Shown here: positions 15,802-25,199 of the stretch, in pieces | Layout: each line of letters starts with the position of its first letter | Numbering within the stretch: position 1 is the first letter of the stretch | From: Clostridiales bacterium | GTDB lineage: Bacteria; Bacillota; Peptococcia; DRI-13; UBA5745 | NCBI GenBank assembly: GCA_009782505.1 | Contig: WRIW01000015.1 | Coordinates: 1 to 39,348, forward strand | Direction of reading: 5' to 3' | DNA: 39,348 nucleotides | Made by a program: the position numbers and the translations under genes | The notes under the pieces: model-generated | The model's input: the letters and a program-made list of their open reading frames with translations, nothing else | Databases searched by the model: none | Told to the model about the DNA's origin: nothing

Positions 15802-16982
15802 TGCGTCAAGTCTACGCGGACAATGCCGCGACCACCGCGGTGAGCCCCCATGTCCTGGAAGTCATGCTCCCCTACTTCGGTGAGTTCTACGGCAACCCGT
15901 CGAGCCTCCACAGCTTCGGGCAGAAAGCCGCCGCCGCCATGGAAGACGCCAAGAAGACCATGGCAGCTTGCCTGGGCTGCGACCCCAGGGAGCTCTACGT
16001 CACCGCCGGGGGCACGGAATCGGACAATTGGGCTGTGGTCAACGCCGTTCGCCTTGGGGAGAAGAAGGGCAAAAAGCACCTGATCACCACCAGATTTGAG
16101 CATCACGCCCTTTTGCATACAGTGGAGGAAATGGAGAAACAAGGCTGCGAGGTGACCTGGCTGGACGTCCACGAGGACGGGCTCGTCCGCATGGATGAGT
16201 TGGAGAAGGCGATCCGCCCGGACACGGCCCTTGTGTCCGTTATGTACGCCAACAATGAGATCGGCACGGTACAGCCGGTGGCGGAGATCGGCCGGCTTTG
16301 CCGGGAGAAAGGCGTCCTCTTCCATACGGACGCTACCCAAGCCGCGGGGCATCTCCATATCGATGTAGAAGAACAATGCATAGACATGCTCTCCCTGTCC
16401 GCCCATAAGTTCCACGGGCCGAAAGGCGTGGGCCTCTTCTACTGCCGCCGGACCGTCGCTCTATACAACATGATCTTTGGCGGCGGGCAGGAGCGGGGCA
16501 AGCGCCCCGGCACGGAGAGCCCGGCCCTCATCGTGGGCATGGCTACCGCGCTGAAGGACGCCTGCGACGCCATGGCTGAAGATATGCCAAAGGTGGCGGC
16601 CCTGAGGGACAAGCTCATCGCCGGATTATCCCTCATCCCCAGAAGCAGGCTGAACGGCCATCCCACGCGGCGCCTGCCGGGGAATGTGAATTTCGCTTTC
16701 GAGGGGGTCGAGGGGGAATCCCTGCTGCTTAACCTGGACATGAAGGGCATCGCCGCGTCCTCCGGCTCGGCCTGCACCTCCGGAAGCCTGGATCCCAGCC
16801 ATGTGCTCTTGTCCATAGGCCTGCCCCATGAGGTGGCCCACGGTTCCCTGAGGTTATCGCTGTCCCACTACACAACGGAAGAAGACGTGGATTACATCCT
16901 TCAGGAGACGCCGCCCGTCGTGGCGTATCTCCGCGATATATCCCCCGTATGGGAACGGCTTATGCAAGAGGAACAGGCGTGA
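15801..16982 (+). CDS. iscS: Cysteine desulfurase, IscS/NifS type
   Basis: This 393-residue pyridoxal-phosphate enzyme takes sulphur from cysteine and passes it to the IscU scaffold. The PLP lysine is K203 in SAHKFHGPK, and the catalytic cysteine is C325 in SSGSACTSGSLDPSH, in the long-loop form of the IscS/NifS class. The N-terminal YADNAATTAVSP and GNPSSLHSFG are family standard. It overlaps the regulator gene by one base and is followed 39 bp later by the scaffold gene. Confidence 0.96.
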   Translation: MRQVYADNAATTAVSPHVLEVMLPYFGEFYGNPSSLHSFGQKAAAAMEDAKKTMAACLGCDPRELYVTAGGTESDNWAVVNAVRLGEKKGKKHLITTRFEHHALLHTVEEMEKQGCEVTWLDVHEDGLVRMDELEKAIRPDTALVSVMYANNEIGTVQPVAEIGRLCREKGVLFHTDATQAAGHLHIDVEEQCIDMLSLSAHKFHGPKGVGLFYCRRTVALYNMIFGGGQERGKRPGTESPALIVGMATALKDACDAMAEDMPKVAALRDKLIAGLSLIPRSRLNGHPTRRLPGNVNFAFEGVEGESLLLNLDMKGIAASSGSACTSGSLDPSHVLLSIGLPHEVAHGSLRLSLSHYTTEEDVDYILQETPPVVAYLRDISPVWERLMQEEQA

Positions 16983-17021
16983 ACGCACAGAAAACACCGA
17001 TTATGACAGGAGTGATGAACA

Positions 17022-17459
17022 ATGGCGTACAGTGAAAAAGTAATGGAGCATTTTGCCCATCCCCGCAACGTAGGGAAAATGGAAGACGCCGACGGGGTCG
17101 GCGAGGTGGGCAACGCCAAATGCGGCGACATCATGAAAATGTATATCAAGGTGACGGACGGGGTCATTACCGACGTTACATTTAATACATTCGGCTGCGC
17201 TTCCGCGATAGCGACCAGCTCCATGGCTACCGAGCTGATCAAAGGCAAACCCATCGACCAGGCCCTGACCCTGACGAATCAGGCGGTGGTGGAAGCCCTT
17301 GACGGTTTACCGCCGGCAAAGATCCACTGCTCCGTCCTGGCTGAGCAGGCGGTGAAAGCCGCCATAGCGGACTACTACGACAGAAACGGCATCGAGTACG
17401 ACAGGGAAGGGTTCATCTCCTGCGAGGATTGCGAGCACTGCCAGGCCGACCCGGCGTAA
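17022..17459 (+). CDS. iscU: Fe-S cluster scaffold, IscU/NifU N-domain type
   Basis: This 145-residue protein carries the three cluster ligands C34 (KCGD), C59 (FGCAS) and C103 (IHCSVL) and the Asp after the first ligand that allows cluster release. Unlike E. coli IscU it ends with an extra CEDCEHC tail (C134, C137, C140), a form found in clostridial scaffolds. AGGAG precedes the ATG. Together with the regulator and desulfurase it forms a minimal clostridial isc operon with no HscA/HscB or ferredoxin gene. Confidence 0.94.
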   Translation: MAYSEKVMEHFAHPRNVGKMEDADGVGEVGNAKCGDIMKMYIKVTDGVITDVTFNTFGCASAIATSSMATELIKGKPIDQALTLTNQAVVEALDGLPPAKIHCSVLAEQAVKAAIADYYDRNGIEYDREGFISCEDCEHCQADPA

Positions 17460-17493
17460 GGCAAGAACGCCGGTAAACGTGGAGACAAACATC

Positions 17494-17868
17494 ATGGATA
17501 GCATATATAACATTTCGATTCAGGCAAGGGCTGGGGCGGATTTTTATCTTCTGCTTGGCGACTTTTTGGACTGCTTTTACAGAGCGGATCCTGAGACGCA
17601 GGCAAGCATGATCGCCGTTCCGCCGGATGATATGGAAAGGCCCGAGTATGTGCCCTTCCTTGCGTCTACGGCGCACAAGCTGGCGATAGACCATCAGATA
17701 CCGACGCCGGAATGGGCATTTGCGCCTCGTTGCTACCTGCCGGGGGGCGCGCCTCATTTTGCTTGCGGCGCCAAAGGAGATCTGCGATTGTTGTTCATGT
17801 ATAAATCGCCTTCAGAGTTTAAGCACCGCAATCTCTTCGTGGATGAAAACGTTCTGTCGCGGATATGA
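17494..17868 (+). CDS. Unknown protein, probable partner of the nucleotidyltransferase that follows
   Basis: This 124-residue protein has no domain I can name with certainty. Its C-terminal part (TPEWAFAPRCYLPGG, then LRLLFMYKSPSEFKHRNLFVD) resembles a conserved block I recall from small proteins and HTH regulators encoded beside DUF6036 or AbiEii-type nucleotidyltransferases. There is no evident DNA-binding motif or membrane segment. The ATG at 17494 has GGAG about nine bases upstream; a GTG at 17479 is the alternative. It follows iscU by 34 bp and precedes the nucleotidyltransferase by 34 bp. If the pair is a toxin-antitoxin unit this would be the antitoxin, which is inference. Confidence 0.65.
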   Translation: MDSIYNISIQARAGADFYLLLGDFLDCFYRADPETQASMIAVPPDDMERPEYVPFLASTAHKLAIDHQIPTPEWAFAPRCYLPGGAPHFACGAKGDLRLLFMYKSPSEFKHRNLFVDENVLSRI

Positions 17869-17902
17869 CGAACCAACTTTTTCGCTTAATGGAGAATAGA
17901 TT

Positions 17903-18386
17903 ATGCTGTCAAAAGCGTTGATTATTGATTGTCTTCGGCAACTGGGAGACGAACTTGTAGCGCGCGGCTTGCAAGGGGAGCTGCTGCTTACCGGCGGGGC
18001 GGCTATGTGCCTCGTCCATGAAGCGAGGGATATGACGAAAGACGTTGACGCGTTATATGAACCCAAGGCGGTCATCAATGATATCGCACGGCAAATCGCG
18101 GAACGAAACGGCCTCCCATCTGATTGGCTAAACGACGGCGTTAAAGGATTTATCGGTGACAACGCGCCTATCGAGGACTACCTGGTTCTAAACGGGCTTC
18201 GCGTTCAGGCGGTGTCTACAGAGTATCTGCTCGCGATGAAGCTCATGTCATCCCGATACGGCGAGATGGACTATCAGGATATACGCTTCCTGTTGCGTAA
18301 ACTGGATATCACCTCGGTGGATCAGGCGCATCGGCTGTTGACGACTTTTTTTACCGCAAGCCGGATACTGCCGAAAACCATGTACG

Positions 18387-18415
<29 letters not shown>
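17903..18415 (+). CDS. Nucleotidyltransferase-fold protein (DUF6036 / AbiEii-like)
   Basis: This 170-residue protein has a nucleotidyltransferase core: LTGGAAMCL (the GG motif) followed by TKDVDAL, whose D-x-D would bind metal. The middle (LNGLRVQAVSTEYLLAMKLMSSR) matches the common AbiEii/DUF6036 pattern in which a helix bearing A-x-K-L follows the core. Family members include toxins that modify tRNA or proteins, but many are uncharacterised. GGAG lies eight bases before the ATG. Its last 29 bases overlap the convergent YkgJ-like gene. It is paired with the 124-residue protein upstream. Confidence 0.75.
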
Positions 18416-19251
<836 letters not shown>

Positions 19252-19262
<11 letters not shown>

Positions 19263-19755
19263 GAGATAACACGTCGCTTTCCTGCTCGTACCTGATCTTG
19301 CCGGGGTCGAAGCCCTCCATGTCGGCGATCCGCTCCAGGGGCTGCTTCATATATACCCCTGTAGCCGTGGCTGCCACCTCACCGTCCGGCAGTATCATCT
19401 CGCCGCTGCTATGGAAGAGCCGCCTGTTGTTGTCCGTCACCTTCGCCGTGATGATGAGCGGGACTTGAAGGGGGACGGGCTTCTTGTACCTTATAGTCAG
19501 CTCCGCCGTCACGGCCCAGGTGTCCGGCTCCAGGGGCAGTATAGCCCGGCCGAGCACCTCGTCCAGCATGGAAGCGGTGACGCCGCCGTGAAGCCGCTGG
19601 GGGTAGCCTTGAAAGACGTCACCCGGCTCAAATACCGCGGCTACCGACCCGTCGGCCAGGTTGTAGAACCTGCCGTGAAGCCCGCTGCCATTATCCATCC
19701 CGCAGCCGAAACACATCTCGGTGATAAACTGCTTACCGGTCACTTTATGCTCCAT
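19252..19755 (-). CDS. Hotdog-fold thioesterase, PaaI type
   Basis: This 167-residue protein matches the PaaI/4HBT hotdog family that hydrolyses acyl-CoA esters. The hallmark RLHGGVTASMLDEVLG holds the His-Gly-Gly and the helix-borne acidic residue used in catalysis, and YKKPVPLQVPL forms the next strand. The N-terminal CFGCGMDNGSGLH has paired cysteines typical of a subgroup that may bind zinc. The start is the ATG at 19755, three bases after the RmuC stop, so it is translated from the same transcript. The substrate is unknown. Confidence 0.88.
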
Positions 19756-19758
19756 ACT

Positions 19759-21276
19759 TCATTCCTCCTCTGCTATGCTCCCCGCGTAATCGCCCGGATC
19801 TGCGCCTTCGCCCCCGGCGTCGGCGCGGTCTTCGTCGCCCTGCCCCAGCAGCCGGTAAGCCTCGTCCTCGGGCATCGTCGACACGTCTTTCAGTCGGCGC
19901 TGTATCTGCCTGGTGCGGACGCCTACCAGCTTATCCAGCTCCCTGTTTGCCTGATCCAGCCTTTGCTGAGTGTTTTCCAACACCTCACGGAATTTATCAA
20001 ATTCCGTCTTCACGGCGCCCAATATTTGCCATACCTCCCCGGAGCGTTTCTGTATGGCCAAGGTCTTGAAGCCCATTTGCAAGCTGTTTAGCAGCGCCGC
20101 CAGTGTGGTAGGCCCGGCGATATTGATCCGGTAGGCCCCTTGAAGGCTCTCCACCATGCCCCGGCGGACCACTTCGGCGTAAAGCCCCTCGAAGGGCAGA
20201 AACAAGATGGCGAAATCCGTCGTATGGGGCGGATCCACATATTTGTCATGGATATCCTTCGCGAAGCGCCGTATCCGCTGCTCCAGAGCTGAAGCGGCGG
20301 CGGCTACCTCCTGAGCGTCGCCGGTGTCATAAGCGTCCAGCAGTTGGCTGTAGCTTTCCGAGGGGAACTTGGCGTCGATGGGCAGCCAGACGACGTCGTC
20401 CCCGGCCCCGGGCAGCCGTATGGCGTACTCGACGTTCTCCCGGCTGTCTTTCTTCGTAGCGACGTTTGCCGCGTACTGCTCCGGTGACAATATCTGCTCC
20501 AGGATCGCCCCCAGCTGGTATTCCCCCAGCACGCCCCTGGTCTTAACGTTGGACAGGACCTTTTTCAGGTCGCCCACGCCGGCGGCCAGAGCCTGCATTT
20601 CCCCAAGCCCTTTATAGACCTGCTCCAGACGCTGGTTGACCAGCTGGAAGGACTGGCCGATACGCTCCTCTAAAGTTTTGTGGAGCTTTTCGTCGACAGT
20701 GGCTTGCATCAAGCCCAGGCGGTTGTCTATGCTGCCTGAGAGCTTCTCCAGCTGCTGGTCCACGGAAGCGCCCAGCTTATCCAGGCGCTGATCCACTGTG
20801 CCGCCGACTTTATCCAGGCGCTGATCCACTGAGCCGCTGACTTTCTCCAACCGCTGATCCAGCGTGGCGCCAACCTTCTCCAAGCGGCGGTCTACTGTCT
20901 CCCCGAGCCTGTCCAGCCTGCCCTCCTGGCTTTCCTGTATCTCCTGCAGCCTTGCCGTCATTTGTCGGCTGGTTGCCTCCATGGACTGCCGGTAGAGGTC
21001 CAGCATCCGGGACGTCTCGCCGCCCAGCTGGGCGATGGCGTTCTTCTGGCTTTCCTGGCTGGCCTGCAGGCTGGCGACCACGGTATCGGACAGCATTCTC
21101 TGCTGCTCGTTTTGCGCAAGTTGCGCTTCCGTCTGGCGTTCGGTCTGGCGCCGTTCACTTTCCAGCTTATCCGCGTTCAGCCGGGAAGACAAAGCCCGCA
21201 GCGTCAGCAGGGTGACGGCCAACAGGGCTATGGCGACCGTCAGCAGCAATGAGAAAACCACCATTAACTTATCCAT
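19759..21276 (-). CDS. rmuC: RmuC-family DNA recombination protein
   Basis: This 505-residue protein has an N-terminal membrane helix (about 6-28), a long coiled coil, and a C-terminal RmuC nuclease-like domain (about 230-440) with GEYQLGAILEQILSPEQY, PIDAKFPSESY and FLPFEGLYAEVV. RmuC limits recombination at inverted repeats. Residues about 117-200 form six to seven 11-residue repeats of the pattern VDQRLDKVGGT, a hendecad coiled coil. The frame ends three bases before the thioesterase ATG and the pair probably forms an operon. A RmuC protein beside a genome rich in hairpin repeats is worth noting but may be chance. Confidence 0.93.
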   Translation of the reverse strand: MDKLMVVFSLLLTVAIALLAVTLLTLRALSSRLNADKLESERRQTERQTEAQLAQNEQQRMLSDTVVASLQASQESQKNAIAQLGGETSRMLDLYRQSMEATSRQMTARLQEIQESQEGRLDRLGETVDRRLEKVGATLDQRLEKVSGSVDQRLDKVGGTVDQRLDKLGASVDQQLEKLSGSIDNRLGLMQATVDEKLHKTLEERIGQSFQLVNQRLEQVYKGLGEMQALAAGVGDLKKVLSNVKTRGVLGEYQLGAILEQILSPEQYAANVATKKDSRENVEYAIRLPGAGDDVVWLPIDAKFPSESYSQLLDAYDTGDAQEVAAAASALEQRIRRFAKDIHDKYVDPPHTTDFAILFLPFEGLYAEVVRRGMVESLQGAYRINIAGPTTLAALLNSLQMGFKTLAIQKRSGEVWQILGAVKTEFDKFREVLENTQQRLDQANRELDKLVGVRTRQIQRRLKDVSTMPEDEAYRLLGQGDEDRADAGGEGADPGDYAGSIAEEE

Positions 21277-21378
21277 AATGAACTCCCGCTTCTTCTGTGA
21301 TATAATACCACTATTATCCCCACCGGGGCGTTGTTTCTATTATACATTCCTTTCGCACACTTTGAAAGGCTTCCGCTT

Positions 21379-22761
21379 ATGGGCAAGCTTAGGGCCGCGG
21401 CGGCGCGGCTCCTGTGGATACTCGTTATACCGTTGATCATAACCGTTTCTACCGGGCCGCTCAGGGCCGATATCGACGGCGACATTCGGGCTGGGTCATA
21501 CGTCCTGATGGACGCCGACACAGGTCAGGTCCTGCTGGAAAGGGAAATGCACGCCCGGCGCAAGCCCGCGAGCATCACCAAGATCATGACGGCTTTGCTA
21601 GCCTTAGAGAAGGGCCCTGCCGACGACCCTGTGACCGTGTCCTACGCCGCTGTGGCCGCCAATCCAAGAGACGGCTCCAGCGCGGGGCTGATGCCGGGAG
21701 AGGTCATCCCCCTGGACGAGATCCTCTACGCGGTCATGTTGGAATCCGCAAATGAAGCAGCCAACGCCGTAGCGGAATACGTGGGCGGTACCATGGAGGA
21801 ATTCGCCCGGATGATGACGGAGCGGGCTGCCGGGTTGGGAGCGAAGAATACGCATTTTGCCAACGCAAACGGCTTGAACGACGACGATCATTACACCTCA
21901 GTCTACGACATGGCGCTGATCACCCGGGAAGCGATCAAAGAAGAGCGTTTCCTCACCATCTGGGGCGCTTACCAGCACTTCCTGGAGCCCACCAACCTCC
22001 AGGCGCAGAGACGGATTTTGAACAATAAAAACCGCATGCTAGCCCAGGGCGCGCTGCCATATAAGGGTTTACTGGGCGGCAAGACCGGTTATACTAACGC
22101 TTCCCAAAATACCCTTGTAGAAGCGGCCCGGCGGGATGGCAGGACATTGATCTGCGTACTGATGATGGGCCCCGGCGCCCTGGCGAATTTTCAGGACGCC
22201 GCGATGCTGCTGGATTACGGCTTCGAAGAGTTCCGGCAAGTTGGATATGAAAACGAGGAATATGAGGTATCGTATACATTTTTGCTGCACAACGACCTGA
22301 GCTACGACGATGTACGCGTTACCCTCGGGCCGCCTTCGGTGAACGGGGACGGCAGCAAGTCCGCGGCCGTCGCTATCGCCTTGCCGCCAAGCCGCGGGGA
22401 TTTGATGTATACGGATATCGCCTCCATGGTGCTGACTACCCCTGTACCGCCGCCGGAGCCCGAAGAGGGCGACGCCCCGCTTGCCCCCTCTGTATGGGAG
22501 CGGGCGCCTCTACGCTGGTTAGCCGCCCTATTTACAGCCATCGCCGGCGTCTTTGGCGTGATCTTGAAGCTCATCGATCTGCTTCCGGGCTGGCTTGCCC
22601 TCATCGTGAAGGTCATCCTGGGCGCTTTCGCCGCTTTATTTACCGCAGCGTGCTTCTTCCGTACGCGGAGATGGATCCGTCGGCGGCGGCGGCGGTTGAG
22701 GCGGCAGCGTATAGAAGCCCGGCGAAGAGCATTTAACGCAGAACAGTCATATTGGAGTTGA
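21379..22761 (+). CDS. dacF: D-alanyl-D-alanine carboxypeptidase, DacF-type (peptidase S11)
   Basis: This 460-residue penicillin-binding protein trims the pentapeptide of peptidoglycan. It has a signal sequence (about 8-30), the S65-I-T-K68 active-site motif (SITKIMTAL), the SAN motif in ESANEAANAV and the KTG motif in GGKTGYTN. After the catalytic and beta domains come two more hydrophobic segments (about 385-440) and an Arg-rich end (RRRRRRLRRQRIEARRR), unlike the short amphipathic anchor of ordinary DacF, so the C-terminus probably spans the membrane twice. The ATG at 21379 follows AAAGG; an in-frame TTG at 21331 is less likely. The ATPase of the export locus begins one base after its stop. 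Confidence 0.92.
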   Translation: MGKLRAAAARLLWILVIPLIITVSTGPLRADIDGDIRAGSYVLMDADTGQVLLEREMHARRKPASITKIMTALLALEKGPADDPVTVSYAAVAANPRDGSSAGLMPGEVIPLDEILYAVMLESANEAANAVAEYVGGTMEEFARMMTERAAGLGAKNTHFANANGLNDDDHYTSVYDMALITREAIKEERFLTIWGAYQHFLEPTNLQAQRRILNNKNRMLAQGALPYKGLLGGKTGYTNASQNTLVEAARRDGRTLICVLMMGPGALANFQDAAMLLDYGFEEFRQVGYENEEYEVSYTFLLHNDLSYDDVRVTLGPPSVNGDGSKSAAVAIALPPSRGDLMYTDIASMVLTTPVPPPEPEEGDAPLAPSVWERAPLRWLAALFTAIAGVFGVILKLIDLLPGWLALIVKVILGAFAALFTAACFFRTRRWIRRRRRRLRRQRIEARRRAFNAEQSYWS

Positions 22762-22762
22762 A

Positions 22763-23467
22763 ATGCTGGAAGTCAGGAAAGTTAGCAAAACCTATCAGCA
22801 TAAGCCGATCCTGCGGGACGTGAGCTTCACCCTGGGGCCCGGGCAAAGCCTGGGCGTCGCCGGGCACAACGGTTCGGGGAAGTCCACGCTGCTCTCCATC
22901 GTAGCCCAGGTGCTTCCTCCCGATGAAGGCGAGATCCTCGTCGACGGAGCCCCGCTTCGGCGCGGGCGGGGCAAGGCCGGCGTATTATTTGGGTATGTCC
23001 CTCAGGAAAACAGCCTGCTGGAAGACCTCACCGTCAGGGAAACCCTGGCTTTCTGGCAAAAGGTCTACGGCTTGCCCGCTGCCGGGCTTTTCTCGCCGTC
23101 TTCGGTGCCGGTCATGCTTGGGCTGGATCAGATACGGAAAAAACGCGTCGCCCGGCTGTCCGGGGGCATGCAGAAAAGGGTCAGCATCGCCATAGCGCTG
23201 CTGCGGCAGCCCAGGTTCCTGCTTCTGGATGAGGCTTTGACCGCCCTGGACAGAGGCTACCGTATGGCTTTGGAGAACTATCTTGCCGCTTTCCTCAGCC
23301 AGGGGAACAGTATCCTGTACTCCAGCCATGAGATCGGCGAACTTGTCGGCTTCTGCAGCCATATCCTTGTACTGCGCCGGGGGGAGACGGCCTTCCACGG
23401 CGAGGCGGGGGCGTTTCCGGCGGAGGGGGATAATACTACCGAACTGGACGCGCTCCTCAACCCCTGA
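22763..23467 (+). CDS. ABC transporter ATP-binding protein (ABC-2 export type)
   Basis: This 234-residue ATPase shows Walker A GHNGSGKST, signature RLSGGMQKRVSIAIAL, Walker B FLLLDEALTALD and the switch His in YSSHEIGEL. The form resembles CcmA/NatA-type ATPases that pair with ABC-2 permeases. GGAG lies five bases before the ATG, which abuts the DacF stop, implying co-transcription. It should drive the two permeases encoded at 25200-27877. Confidence 0.93.
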   Translation: MLEVRKVSKTYQHKPILRDVSFTLGPGQSLGVAGHNGSGKSTLLSIVAQVLPPDEGEILVDGAPLRRGRGKAGVLFGYVPQENSLLEDLTVRETLAFWQKVYGLPAAGLFSPSSVPVMLGLDQIRKKRVARLSGGMQKRVSIAIALLRQPRFLLLDEALTALDRGYRMALENYLAAFLSQGNSILYSSHEIGELVGFCSHILVLRRGETAFHGEAGAFPAEGDNTTELDALLNP

Positions 23468-23525
23468 CGCGTCTTTTTGCCTTCTGGCGGCGGCCGCACC
23501 CATATCCGAAAGGAGTATCCCGAAT

Positions 23526-25145
23526 ATGATGAATATACCTACTGAGCCTCAGCCGACGCCGGAGCCTAAGTCGACGCTACCGGAGACTGAGCAGCCGACG
23601 CCGGAGCCTCAGCCGCAGGCTGAGACTATGCTGCTGTTTGAGCAGCAGCCGGAACCGGAGCCGCCGCCTAAGCCCCGCCGGAAAGTGTGGATCGCCGTGA
23701 TCGCGGTCACCGCCGTCCTGGTTGTCGTCGGTGTTGTACTCCTGCTGCGCCCCTCATCCCCGCCCGCTTCCGGCGACCCCCGGGAGTATATCCGCAGAGC
23801 CTTTAGCAACACATTGTCCACTCTGGCCATCGAGCAGGCAAAGCAGACGCCTTTGACGGATATATTGGCGATACTGTCCGACAGCTTCGCGCAGCGTACA
23901 CAGCAGACCTTTTCCGTCAGGCTTAAGAATATTCCCCTTTTCGGCGACCTGGGTTTACGCGTCGAGACCCGCGCCGATCCCCAGGCCCGCCAGGCGGAAA
24001 CCGGCGTTAACCTCACTATGTCCGGCTTCCCTTTGGGCGGCGTCACAATCTATATGAAGGATGACCTCGTCTCCTTCGCCTCGCCCTTATTCTTCGACGG
24101 CGCTTACGGCTTCCACCTTGAGACCCTGGGCAGGGATTTTAACGCCTCCGCCCTGAGCTCTTTAGTCGGCGTCACGCTGGACGGGGACTTGTCCATTCCT
24201 GTGTGGCAAGGGGAAACGATAGTCGTCGGGACGCCCGGATGGTTTGCGGAAGCCAACCGACAGCTTGCGGACTCGATAGCCATTGAGAAACGCGGCGAGC
24301 AGGAAACCTATGTGAACGGCTTTCCGCGAAACTGTGAAGTATACGAGATGACTGCCGGGGCGGAAGCGGCGCGGCGCTATATCTACGCTGTGTGGGACGG
24401 CTTGAGAAACGATGCGATTTTATCAAACGGCTTCTCAGCGGCTTCGCCGGGTATCGATCCCCAAGAGCTTATGGAGCAGGCGGAGTTATACCTGGACGCC
24501 ATTGCCAACGCGTTGACCGGGAACTTGTCCATATTCGTGTTTATCCACGACAATCGCCTGGTCAGAGCCGACCTCATGCTGCCCTTCGACATAAATGAAC
24601 CGGATGAGCTGACCGTATCCATACAGATCGGAGGCGGGCAGAATATCTCGGACGCCCTCTCCATAGACGCGGGCAGTAGCGAGGGGGGCTTCATTTTGAA
24701 ATGGAACGGGCGGCACGCGCCTTCGGATGGGAGATACGACACGGCCCTGGCTCTATATAGCTTTAGCCATCATGACGACGAGCCTCAGGCTATGCTCAAC
24801 CTAAGCGGCTGGTATGACGCGAATCTGAGGGAAAACAACTTCGCTTTCCTGCTGGATCTGGCGCCGGATCTCGATGGAGGAGTCCAGCTCAGCCTGAACG
24901 GCACACTGCGTTACGACAAGTCGCTGAGAACGCTGAACGCGGATTTCGACCAAGCCTTCTTCAGCTCCGAAAGTATGACCCAGGCTTTCACAGCGAGCTT
25001 TGAAAGCAAGCCTCTGGCGGACCCGTATTTTTCCGTGGGCAATCCTGTCCTTTTATTTGGCTTGTCGGCAGACCAGCTGGAAGCTCTCTTTGACGAAATC
25101 AAATCCAACGCAGGCGCCCTGCTGAGCTTCGGCAGCCTATTCTGA
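23526..25145 (+). CDS. Membrane-anchored protein of unknown function in the ABC export locus
   Basis: This 539-residue protein is not one I recognise. The N-terminal 60 residues are rich in Pro, Glu and Thr (TPEPQPQAE-type repeats), followed by one hydrophobic helix (about 65-85). About 450 extracellular residues without cysteine motifs or a known catalytic signature make up the rest. The exported part is rich in beta-like stretches with alternating polar and hydrophobic residues. AAAGGAG lies about ten bases before the first of two adjacent ATGs (23526 and 23529). It is set between the ATPase and the first permease, so it is probably an accessory or substrate-handling component of that transporter. 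Confidence 0.75.
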   Translation: MMNIPTEPQPTPEPKSTLPETEQPTPEPQPQAETMLLFEQQPEPEPPPKPRRKVWIAVIAVTAVLVVVGVVLLLRPSSPPASGDPREYIRRAFSNTLSTLAIEQAKQTPLTDILAILSDSFAQRTQQTFSVRLKNIPLFGDLGLRVETRADPQARQAETGVNLTMSGFPLGGVTIYMKDDLVSFASPLFFDGAYGFHLETLGRDFNASALSSLVGVTLDGDLSIPVWQGETIVVGTPGWFAEANRQLADSIAIEKRGEQETYVNGFPRNCEVYEMTAGAEAARRYIYAVWDGLRNDAILSNGFSAASPGIDPQELMEQAELYLDAIANALTGNLSIFVFIHDNRLVRADLMLPFDINEPDELTVSIQIGGGQNISDALSIDAGSSEGGFILKWNGRHAPSDGRYDTALALYSFSHHDDEPQAMLNLSGWYDANLRENNFAFLLDLAPDLDGGVQLSLNGTLRYDKSLRTLNADFDQAFFSSESMTQAFTASFESKPLADPYFSVGNPVLLFGLSADQLEALFDEIKSNAGALLSFGSLF

Positions 25146-25199
25146 TACACTTGTGCAGCGTCCACGAAATAACTAGACTAGACACGGGGCGAGGTGCCT

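Noticed and set aside
21277-21378. Promoters for rmuC and dacF in the divergent spacer
   Set aside because: TATAAT- and TATTAT-like stretches are present on both strands but none has a matching -35 at proper distance.
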